Shown in pieces: positions 34,729 to 44,755 of a stretch of DNA of 64,000 bases (positions within the stretch are counted from its first letter, which is position 1; each line of letters opens with the position of its first letter). The notes beneath the pieces were generated by a model. The model saw only the letters and a program-made list of their open reading frames with translations, did no database searches and had not been told where the DNA came from. The stretch is from contig JAJEDE010000002.1 in NCBI GenBank assembly GCA_022821645.1, positions 62,001 to 126,000 on the forward strand, given 5' to 3'. The DNA comes from Chloroflexota bacterium. GTDB taxonomy: Bacteria; Chloroflexota; UBA11872. The translations under genes and the position numbers were made by a program.

Positions 34729-37614
34729 ATGACGGTTGACACAGTCGTGGTTCCGGGACTGCTTCTCCTGATGGCCGGGTTGTTCTTGCTGGCAGCGGTC
34801 GGCTTCGTCGTAGCGCGAGTCGCATTGGGCCAGACCGACGATCGTATGGCCCTGGCCCAGGGGCTGGTCATCGGGCCGGCGCTGTGGGGGCTGCTGGCCA
34901 ACTTCATCCTGTACTTCATTCCGGGCCTGGCCGGCGCCCTTGCAACCTGGGTCGTCACCCTGGCCTTAGCCGCCGCCCTGGCCCGCCGCGCCGCGAGCAG
35001 GTTCCGAGTGTCGGCCCGCACGCTGGCCGGCTTCAGTCTGGTCAGTCTCGCCGTTTTCTGGGTTGCGCTGGCCTGCCGGCAATTGCTGAGCATTCCCGAC
35101 GAGGACATTCACCTGGCGATTTCGGCAACGATTCGAGCCGGTCAGTTCCCACCGGTGCTTTCGTGGATTCCGGACCAACGCCTTCCGTACCACTACGGCG
35201 CGGACCTGCTGATCGCGTTGTTGACCCCGCCCGTGGGCCCGGACTTCGCATTCACGACCGAAGTCCTCGGCGCCTTCATCTGGACAGGGTTCGTCTTGGC
35301 GGTCGCGACTGCCGTGATGCGACATGCGGGCGTCAGCGCTCTGATTCTCGTGCCGCTCCTCGTAACGGCCGGCGCGTGGTCATTGATCTGGTACGCCGAC
35401 GCCCCGCACATCCTGCAGGCGGCGGCGCCCGCCGGAATCCCCGGCGCGGGAATCCGCGCCTCCCTGGGCGAAATCTACTGGCCATCCGTTTCGCTGCCCT
35501 GGACGTGGCCCGGGGAGGCATCGCCGCCGAACATCTGGAAGCCTCCGTTTGTCCACAGCTATGCGCTGGGCTTTATCGTGCTCGAACGGGCGGCCGCGGC
35601 GGAAGGCACGACCGGGCGACGCAGGTGGCCGCTGGCGTTCCTGGTCGGATTCATGGGCCTGATGGCCGAAGAGGTCGCTCTTCTCGTCCTGGCCCTTTGG
35701 GTTGGCCTGGAGATCTTGCGGTTTATGCACGCCCGGTCAATGGACGCCGCGAACAGGCGCATCGTGCTGCGGGCGGCGGCTGGACCCTTACTGGCAGTGC
35801 TCCTGCTCGTTCTGGGGGGTGGAGTCATCACGAGTATGTTGACCGGCGCGGAAGGAAAAGAGCTGTCACTGGGATGGCACGCAGATGCGGGGAGCCGTCG
35901 GCCGCTGGGCGCCTTTGACGCCATGCCCGGCGGCGTCGGCATCCTCGGCCTTGGCGTGCTTCCCGTCGCTTTGGCCGCCGTGCTTCTCGCCAGGCGGAAT
36001 CGCCTCGTCCTGGCGCTGGCGGCTGCAAGCGGCGGATTCCTCCTGACCGCGCTGGTGCTGCAATACGAGCCGGCAGGTGAAGTCACCCGTTTGGACGGAC
36101 ACGCACGAAACTTCGCGCTGCTGGCGCTGTTGGTGGCGCTGAGCGTCAGCCTTCCGCGCCTAAGGCCTCGCTGGCGTTACGCCGCCCTGGCAAGCATTGC
36201 GGCGCTCGTGATCTGGCCGACGATTGTCACTCCAACACGCAGCATGGCCCTGGCGCTCAGTCGCGGGGTGCACCTCGCCAACGCGCAGCAGAGCGAGCGC
36301 GAATTCGACGAGTGGGTCATGGGACGGGCAGTCATTAAGTCCCTCCGTTCCGAGCGAATCGCTGCCTACATCCGCAGCCAGACCGCGATTGACGCCCGGG
36401 TTTTCTCTCCTTACCCGCACAGCATGACCGTCTCCACCGGCCGCCCAAACGCGTCCGGTTTCCCCACGCTTATCCACCTGTTCGCAATAACGGGCGCCGA
36501 ATACGAGGACGCGCTGCGTTCCCTGGAACCTTCGGCCGTCCAGCGTCTCGGCTTCACTTATCTCCACGCCTCGGACGAGTGGGTCGCGCGCCTGCCCGCC
36601 CGCGCGCGGGCGTGGCTACAGCGACCCGATCTATTCGAGCCATTGATCCGTGACGGCCCTGACGCGCTGTTCCGGATTCAACCGGGATTCCTGCAATTGA
36701 CTCCCGCGCCAGACGCCCAGTCGTACGAGGCGTTGCGGCGCCGCGTGCCCGATGGCGCCACGGTGCACGTGCCAACCCCCACCAGCCCGCTGACAGCAAT
36801 CCGCGTTGCCTCCGTGCTGCCGCACGCCCGGATACTGGGGGCGCTGGATCCGCACGTCCATTACTCGCTGACCAACATCCCAACCGAGCCCCTGGCCGGC
36901 CGCCTGCCCGACATCGTGGTCGTTGAGCGCGACCTATCGTTTGACATCAGCACGCAGGAATTCACCCCGATCTGGTGGAACCACGCGGCTGCGGCCTACT
37001 CCACAGGGCCTGAACGCGCGGCCGCCGTCGATCCTCCGCCAGATTCAGAGAGCTACGTCACCGTCCGGCTCTCGAACGTCAGCCGGCAAGACGCCCGGAT
37101 CAGCTTTACCGCCCACTTCGTGAACCATGCTCCCGGCCAGTGGACCGGCCAGGACTGGCTGCTGGTCCGCGTGGAGGAAACCGACTGGCCGTTGCCCAGC
37201 GAGTTCGAGTCCGACGGATACACCCTGGTGGGCGTCCGCTGGTTCGGGGGGCAGCTATCCCCAGACGTCGTCGACACCTCGATCAGGTACCGATTCAATG
37301 CCGGAACAGGCCAGCTGGAGTCGGACGATTCCGCCGGCGGCTTCGTTGCGCTTCCGACGTCAGGCAGCCCACTGGAGCCGGCCGAGTACGTCCTTGTAAC
37401 CAGACTCCAGCGCGAGTACCTGCAAGCGGCAATCATCCCGGTGCTGAAAGTCCGAGTCACGGAGACCGGGTCGGCGGCATTCGCGGGCTACGCAGGCGAA
37501 CGCCGCGTGTCAGTGAACGCATGCCCGGAACGTCTGCGGATCGCCGCCCTCGGGGCCACGCTGTGCCGCAACCTGGAACTCCAAGCCTCGCCGCTCGCTT
37601 CCAGGCAGAATTGA
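34729..37614 (+). CDS. GT-C-like giant membrane protein, paralogue 2
   Basis: 961 residues with the family plan: about 12 membrane segments, then a soluble part of about 430 residues. The loop signature is SIPDEDIHLAIS, here with an acidic triplet (Asp-Glu-Asp) before the His, followed by YHYGADLLIALL. Later segments are EASPPNIWKPPF, ATGR equivalent STGRPNASG, and WTGQDWLLVRVEETDW in the C-terminal beta domain. The C terminus extends beyond the family end with about 30 residues containing two cysteines (NACPERLRI...TLCRNLEL), a feature shared with paralogue 6. GGAGAG about nine bases before the ATG at 34729 is a fair ribosome site. The gap from the previous gene is 127 bases. Confidence 0.8.
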   Translation: MTVDTVVVPGLLLLMAGLFLLAAVGFVVARVALGQTDDRMALAQGLVIGPALWGLLANFILYFIPGLAGALATWVVTLALAAALARRAASRFRVSARTLAGFSLVSLAVFWVALACRQLLSIPDEDIHLAISATIRAGQFPPVLSWIPDQRLPYHYGADLLIALLTPPVGPDFAFTTEVLGAFIWTGFVLAVATAVMRHAGVSALILVPLLVTAGAWSLIWYADAPHILQAAAPAGIPGAGIRASLGEIYWPSVSLPWTWPGEASPPNIWKPPFVHSYALGFIVLERAAAAEGTTGRRRWPLAFLVGFMGLMAEEVALLVLALWVGLEILRFMHARSMDAANRRIVLRAAAGPLLAVLLLVLGGGVITSMLTGAEGKELSLGWHADAGSRRPLGAFDAMPGGVGILGLGVLPVALAAVLLARRNRLVLALAAASGGFLLTALVLQYEPAGEVTRLDGHARNFALLALLVALSVSLPRLRPRWRYAALASIAALVIWPTIVTPTRSMALALSRGVHLANAQQSEREFDEWVMGRAVIKSLRSERIAAYIRSQTAIDARVFSPYPHSMTVSTGRPNASGFPTLIHLFAITGAEYEDALRSLEPSAVQRLGFTYLHASDEWVARLPARARAWLQRPDLFEPLIRDGPDALFRIQPGFLQLTPAPDAQSYEALRRRVPDGATVHVPTPTSPLTAIRVASVLPHARILGALDPHVHYSLTNIPTEPLAGRLPDIVVVERDLSFDISTQEFTPIWWNHAAAAYSTGPERAAAVDPPPDSESYVTVRLSNVSRQDARISFTAHFVNHAPGQWTGQDWLLVRVEETDWPLPSEFESDGYTLVGVRWFGGQLSPDVVDTSIRYRFNAGTGQLESDDSAGGFVALPTSGSPLEPAEYVLVTRLQREYLQAAIIPVLKVRVTETGSAAFAGYAGERRVSVNACPERLRIAALGATLCRNLELQASPLASRQN

Positions 37615-37663
37615 TCCTGAGCGCCTAGTCTCGAGGCGCGAAAAAGAGGGTAGCCGGCCACGC

Positions 37664-40483
37664 ATGACGATTGACCCCACCGTTATTCCCGGCCTCCTGC
37701 TGCTCGCCGCCGAACTGTTCGTACTTGCCGCCGTCGGATACATGGTCGCGCGCGTTGCGCTGCGGCAGACGGATGATCGACTGGCGCTGGCGCAGGGGTT
37801 GGTGATTGGGCCGGCGCTGTGGGGGCTGACTGTCAACTTTCTCCTGCATGTGCTGCCGGGGCTGTCCGGCACGCTGGCGGGCTGGATCGTCGTTCTGGCC
37901 GTCGGCGCTGGTCTGACGTGGCGATGTCGCGACGACCTACGGGTTCCGCCTCGAACGATCGCTGGCTTCGGCCTCGCCGGCACCGCCATCTTCTGGGTGG
38001 CGCTGGCCAGCCGCCAACTGCTGATTATCCCGGACGAGCTTCTCCATACCACGCTTCCCGCCACAATCCGCGCCGGCGGCTGGCCGCCGACGCTGTCCTG
38101 GAATCCCGATCTGGACCTGGCGTATCACCATGGCATCGACTTGCTAATCGGGTTGCTGACGCCACCGATGGGACCGGATCTGGCGTTCACGACCGAGTTG
38201 CTTGGCGCTTTTGTCTGGACCAGCTTGATCACGCAGGCAGGGGCACTGCTCCTGCGGCATGGTTCGTGGGCCAGCACGCTGGCGTTGACCCCGCTGCTGC
38301 TTTCGGCCGGCGCGTGGACACTGGTGTTTGGCGAACAACCGACGATGGTTCAGGTTCCAGTGCCCACCGGCATTCCATCGGCCGGACTGCGCGCAGCGCT
38401 GACCGAGACTTACTGGCCGGCTGTGGAACTGCCATGGTCATCGGAACAACACGCGACTCCGCCAAACATCTGGAAACCTCAATTCTCATTTGCGTACCCG
38501 CTGGCGTTCGTGACGTTGGAGCGGGTCGCCGCCAAGAACGACCATACTTGGCCGGCCGGTTTGACGCTGGCGGGCCTGGTGGGGTTCCTGGGCATAGTGG
38601 ACGAAACGGTTGCTCCGGTGGCGTTGGCACTGTGGGTCGTGGTCGAAGCCAGCCGGCTGCTCCAGACTCGACCGACTGGTTCAACTCCCCTGCGAACTGT
38701 CCTGCGCACAGCGGCGGGCCCCACGCTGGCTGCACTGCTGCTCGCCGGGGGCGGCGGGGTACTTACGGGAATTCTAACCGGGGGCTCCGGATCCGGCGAC
38801 CTGGCACTCGCATGGCCCCTAGACCCTCGAGACCGAGGCGCAGTGAGTTCCGTAACACCTATTGCGGGAGGACTGGGTCTACTTAGGCTCGGATCCTTGG
38901 TCGTGGTCGGTGCCGCCCTAGTCTTGGCAGCTCGCAGCCATCTTGTTCTTGTCTTGGTGGCAGGTGCTGGCGCATTCCTGCTCGCCGCCTTGACGCTGCG
39001 GTACGACATCGCGCCGCATGACATTGGCAGGTTCGACGGGCATGCCCGTAACTTTGCGCTGCTGGCGCTCATGCTGGCGCTGAGCATCCGTCTCGGGACC
39101 CTACAGTCACGGTGGCGCTACGCTGCCGCCGTGCTCGTCGCGGCACTCATCGCTTGGCCTACTGTCGCCACGCCGGCACGCAAACTCAGCCTCGCGATTG
39201 GGCATGGCGTGCAGATTGCCAACGCGCAGCCAGGACTCGGCGAGTTCGACGTTTGGTACTGGTGGATGGGGAGATACGCGCTGGAACGCTTCCCTTCCGA
39301 TCGGATTGCCGCTTGGCTCCGTGATCACACGGACCCAAATGCGCGAGTTCTCTCCCCCATGCCCCACGCGATGACTATCGCCACCGGCCGACCGAACGCC
39401 TCGGGTTTCGCACAGTTCTTGCACACGCGACCTCATATAGGACCCTCGTATCTGGACGCGGTCCGCCACTTAGAACCCGCAGCGCTCCAACGGCTCGGTT
39501 TCAGATACATCCACGCGCCGGACACGTGGGTTGCCAATCTCCCTGAGCGTGCCGCTCACTGGCTGGCTGATCCGAAGTTCTTCGAACCACTCATCCGCGA
39601 TGGCGCCCAATCGCTCCTCCGGGTGCGGCCGGCGTTCTTGCAGCTCGACATCCCGCCAGCCCCCGGCACCTACGAAGCCCTGCGACTGGCTGCTCCAACA
39701 GGATCGACGGTGTATCTCTCGCCAGCAACGGACTCGCTCAATACATTCCGCGCTGCTGCAGCGCTCCGCTATGCTCGGCTTTTCGGTTCGCCAGACCGAG
39801 CAGCCTTGCATCTGCAGGAAGACTTGAGCTTTGCGCCACTCGGTGGCCATGGTGCAGACCTCGTGGTAGCGCCAGTGCGGATGGCTCCGTCCGTGTTTGA
39901 GCATGACGTACGACGCCCAATCCTGTGGAACGACGAGATTGCCGTTTATTCCCCCAACGGAGCGGTGGAACCCGTCATGGACCCACCGCCACAGCCATTC
40001 AGCGTCCGCTTGTCGGACCCGCAAGTAATGAGGGGACGCCTCGCCTTCTCCGCTGAACTCACCGATCAGACCGGTGTCGGCTGGACAGGCCAGGACTGGC
40101 TGGTCGTGCCGGCGGACGCCTCGCCGTGGGCATTTCCGCTCATCCGACCAACCGACACCGCGGCCCAATGGTTTGCGGGACAGGCCGTACCGCGGCCCGG
40201 GACGATCACGCATCGGTACGAGTTCGACCCGCAGAAGGCCACTCTGGCGCTGCACGGGGGAGGGCGTAGCCTGACCGAGCTTCCATCGTCCGGCGCTGGG
40301 CTGGATCCTGGCGTTTGGGTATTGGGTGTGCGCCTTCGTAACGACTACCAGTTGGTCGCCTTCATTCCAACAGTGAAGATCGTGGTTTCAGACTCACGCG
40401 AGGTGTCGTATCACGTCTACGAGGGCGAGCTTGGAGTGCGACCGACCCCGGGTCCGGTAGGTTCGTCGAAGGGGCGGTTCTGA
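37664..40483 (+). CDS. GT-C-like giant membrane protein, paralogue 3
   Basis: 939 residues, same architecture. The loop reads IIPDELLHTTLP, so the Asp and His are kept while the intervening residues differ; next comes YHHGIDLLIGLL, where the usual YHYG is YHHG. The soluble part has VLSPMPHAMTIATGRPNASG and FFEPLIRDG, and the end has WTGQDWLVVPADASPW and VWVLGVRLRNDYQLVAFIP. It starts at an ATG 49 bases after paralogue 2, with GAGGG about 12 bases upstream, so it is probably co-transcribed. It is convergent with the epimerase gene, 123 bases away. No obvious terminator with a T-tract lies in that gap. Confidence 0.8.
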   Translation: MTIDPTVIPGLLLLAAELFVLAAVGYMVARVALRQTDDRLALAQGLVIGPALWGLTVNFLLHVLPGLSGTLAGWIVVLAVGAGLTWRCRDDLRVPPRTIAGFGLAGTAIFWVALASRQLLIIPDELLHTTLPATIRAGGWPPTLSWNPDLDLAYHHGIDLLIGLLTPPMGPDLAFTTELLGAFVWTSLITQAGALLLRHGSWASTLALTPLLLSAGAWTLVFGEQPTMVQVPVPTGIPSAGLRAALTETYWPAVELPWSSEQHATPPNIWKPQFSFAYPLAFVTLERVAAKNDHTWPAGLTLAGLVGFLGIVDETVAPVALALWVVVEASRLLQTRPTGSTPLRTVLRTAAGPTLAALLLAGGGGVLTGILTGGSGSGDLALAWPLDPRDRGAVSSVTPIAGGLGLLRLGSLVVVGAALVLAARSHLVLVLVAGAGAFLLAALTLRYDIAPHDIGRFDGHARNFALLALMLALSIRLGTLQSRWRYAAAVLVAALIAWPTVATPARKLSLAIGHGVQIANAQPGLGEFDVWYWWMGRYALERFPSDRIAAWLRDHTDPNARVLSPMPHAMTIATGRPNASGFAQFLHTRPHIGPSYLDAVRHLEPAALQRLGFRYIHAPDTWVANLPERAAHWLADPKFFEPLIRDGAQSLLRVRPAFLQLDIPPAPGTYEALRLAAPTGSTVYLSPATDSLNTFRAAAALRYARLFGSPDRAALHLQEDLSFAPLGGHGADLVVAPVRMAPSVFEHDVRRPILWNDEIAVYSPNGAVEPVMDPPPQPFSVRLSDPQVMRGRLAFSAELTDQTGVGWTGQDWLVVPADASPWAFPLIRPTDTAAQWFAGQAVPRPGTITHRYEFDPQKATLALHGGGRSLTELPSSGAGLDPGVWVLGVRLRNDYQLVAFIPTVKIVVSDSREVSYHVYEGELGVRPTPGPVGSSKGRF

Positions 40484-40606
40484 GCGCTCCGCACCCACAT
40501 CATTCCGGGAAACTACGTCTGAAACTGACCTCAAGTTACAGGCAGCCGCTCGACCCTTCGGACCTGCGAGCCGGGCCGGGCCACGCCCGCAGGAAACCGC
40601 CGAGGA

Positions 40607-41632
40607 TCAGATCAACTGCTCGCGCCAGGTTGCGGGGGCGCGTTCGCTGCCGATTTCGAGGCTGTCCGGCAGATAGGTCGGCTCGCGCGCGCCGACCTCG
40701 CGCGCCCAGCGCACCATGGCCTCGACACCCTCGCGCAGCGTGGTGGTATTGCGGAACCCCAGGAGCTGTTCGGCTGCCTCATGCGCGCAGTAGGCGTTCC
40801 TGACCTCAAGCGGTCGGCCCGGCATGTACTTCGGCTCCAGGCCGGCCGGCCACGGACCGCCGTCGAAGAACACGTCTCGAACGACATCCGCCAGCTGGTT
40901 GATCGACACGTCCTCCGACGAGCCGACGTTGAAAATGCGGCCGTTTGAGTGGTCACTGAGGCCGCCATCCACCATTACAGGGTTGGTGTCGCCGATGTAC
41001 GAGTACGCGCGGCGCTGTTCACCGTCACCGTAGATGTGGAACGCGCGGCCCCGTAGCAGCGCGTTGATGAAGATCGCCACGACGTTGCGATACGGGTCCG
41101 CCAGGTTCTGGCGCTCGCCGTAGACGTTATGCGGGCGAAAGATGGCGTAGTCAAAGCCGTGCACTGCCGACAGGTGCTCGGTGGCGGCCTCCATGGAAGC
41201 CTTCATGGCGGCGTAAACGTCCTCCGGAAGGCGCGGCATTGATTCTTCAAACGGCGCCTGCTGCGCGCCGTACACGCTCATTGAACTGACCAACACCATC
41301 TTGGACAGCCCGCGTTCGATGGCCGGGACCAGCGTGTTCAGATAGCCGACCACGTTGTTATCCATCGAACTGAGCGGCGTGAACTGGCTGCGCCCTTCGG
41401 TGGCGTCGGCCGCGTAGTGAAAGACGACCTCGGGATCCGACGCGTCGACCAGTGCGACCGCCGCCTCGCGGTCGGCCAGATCGCACTCCACAAACTCGGC
41501 GGCCGGGTTGACGTTCTCCACGTAGCCGCCGATCAGGCTGTCGGCGGCGGTGACCTCGTGGCCGTGGTCGAGCAGTCGGTCCACGGCATGGCTTCCCATA
41601 AAGCCGGCCGCGCCGGTTACCAGCACGCGCAT
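40607..41632 (-). CDS. NAD-dependent sugar-nucleotide epimerase/dehydratase (extended SDR)
   Basis: A 341-residue extended SDR of the UDP-glucose 4-epimerase (GalE-like) group, acting on nucleotide sugars. The cofactor motif is TGAAGFMGSH (residues 6-15), the Ser of the active site is in VLVSSMSVYG (116-117), and the catalytic pair is Tyr140 and Lys144 in VYAAMK. The segment FRPHNVYGERQNLADPYRNVVAIFI is a typical substrate-domain start. Length is standard. It sits between the two arms of the giant membrane protein family, transcribed towards paralogue 3, and likely supplies a sugar nucleotide for the glycan genes around it. The exact epimerisation, or a decarboxylase or dehydratase role, is not decided by the sequence. 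Confidence 0.92.
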   Translation of the reverse strand: MRVLVTGAAGFMGSHAVDRLLDHGHEVTAADSLIGGYVENVNPAAEFVECDLADREAAVALVDASDPEVVFHYAADATEGRSQFTPLSSMDNNVVGYLNTLVPAIERGLSKMVLVSSMSVYGAQQAPFEESMPRLPEDVYAAMKASMEAATEHLSAVHGFDYAIFRPHNVYGERQNLADPYRNVVAIFINALLRGRAFHIYGDGEQRRAYSYIGDTNPVMVDGGLSDHSNGRIFNVGSSEDVSINQLADVVRDVFFDGGPWPAGLEPKYMPGRPLEVRNAYCAHEAAEQLLGFRNTTTLREGVEAMVRWAREVGAREPTYLPDSLEIGSERAPATWREQLI

Positions 41633-41807
41633 GGGCTGCTTCAGCGCACTCCGATCAGCGTGGGCAGGTCAGGCATCGTGGCGCAGGGCGTCCGCCCCGC
41701 CGCGGGGATTCTAGCCCAGTGCCGGAATCGGCTCGCTGGATCCGACGCTGCGTGGCAGCGCCGGCCACGGGTCTCGCCCGACGCCGCCCATTACGGATCG
41801 GCCAGGG

Positions 41808-41880
41808 AGCCCAGGGTGGGACTCGAACCCACAACCTGCGGTTTACAAAACCGCTGCTCTGCCGATTGAGCCACCTGGGC
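41808..41880 (-). tRNA. tRNA-Thr (anticodon UGU)
   Basis: The minus-strand cloverleaf has acceptor GCCCAGG/CCTGGGC, D-arm GCTC...GAGC, anticodon stem GCGGT/ACCGC with loop TTTGTAA and anticodon TGT, variable loop AGGTT, and T-arm GTGGG-TTCGAGT-CCCAC, then discriminator T. The following genomic bases are CCC, not CCA, so the CCA end must be added enzymatically, unlike the other threonine tRNA in this window. It should read ACA and other threonine codons by wobble. Confidence 0.97.
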
Positions 41881-41963
41881 GTGGTTCGACTACGAGGGTA
41901 CTTGGGCAACCGGCACGAAGCTCGAGACGATGAAGCGGAACCGCCCGAACGAATGGCCCTGGG

Positions 41964-42512
41964 CTACGCCTGGCTGCGGATGAACGCGATGAAGTTCTGC
42001 AGTTCCTGTTCGCTCATGTTGGGGAAGGCCGGCATGCCGTTGCCGCCTTGCATGGCCTGCTCACGGATCCGCGAATCGGGCAGGTTCTCCATGGTGCGCT
42101 TTCTCAACTCCGGCCCGATTCCGCCGCTCAGGTCGGTACCGTGACAGGCGATGCAGCCCAGTGCCGTGAACTGCCGGCGGCCCTCTTCGGCGGCGCCGCT
42201 TAGCGAGGCGACGGCGACCGGCGTTTCGGTCGCGCCCGCCGCTTCCGTAGGCTCGGCGGCCGCCACGGCCGTGGGAACGGCCGTTACGGGAGTCACGGCC
42301 ACAATCGCCTCGGCCACGCGCGGCGTGGGCGACTCCACCGCTGCCGCTGGCGTCCGATCGGGCGGCATGGTGATCTGCGCCACCAAGGGGAGCCCATCCG
42401 GCTTCACAATGGCCACCGGCCGGCTTTCCCCACAGGAAGCCAAGATGCCCGCGACCACCAGAGAAACAGCCACCGCGGCAAGCAGGCGGCGGCTCGGGCT
42501 AAGGCCGGTCAT
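41964..42512 (-). CDS. lipoprotein mono-haem cytochrome c
   Basis: A 182-residue secreted cytochrome c. A signal peptide ends in the lipobox LASC with Cys27 as lipid anchor. It is followed by a long low-complexity Pro/Ala/Thr/Val linker (about residues 45-105) that should hold the haem domain away from the membrane. The haem motif is CIACH (Cys120, Cys123, His124), and Met160 in GGNGMPAF is the probable sixth ligand. The C-terminal helix LQNFIAFIRSQ is typical of small class I cytochromes. The ATG at 42512 is chosen because the signal peptide starts there and GAGGAG lies upstream. It follows acetyl-CoA synthetase on the same strand. It probably carries electrons between membrane complexes; its partner is not in the window. 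Confidence 0.88.
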   Translation of the reverse strand: MTGLSPSRRLLAAVAVSLVVAGILASCGESRPVAIVKPDGLPLVAQITMPPDRTPAAAVESPTPRVAEAIVAVTPVTAVPTAVAAAEPTEAAGATETPVAVASLSGAAEEGRRQFTALGCIACHGTDLSGGIGPELRKRTMENLPDSRIREQAMQGGNGMPAFPNMSEQELQNFIAFIRSQA

Positions 42513-42615
42513 GCGGTCACGATCTCCTCGGGCGCACGCGCGCCGTCTTGTGATTGTATTCACAAAGTCCGTTCGCCGCTAATCCTCGCGGCCAGCCCTG
42601 GCAGCTTACAAATGG

Positions 42616-44613
<1,998 letters not shown>

Positions 44614-44755
44614 CGATCACCCTCGCCGGTCTATCGGGTTGGCCCGAGCGGAACTGAGGCTAGAGAGCGGCCTCACACCCGTCAACCCCGACTCCGCCGA
44701 GACACCTGCCGGTTTCGTCACACCCATGCCCTCAAGGCGCGTCTCGAGCAGCTGC

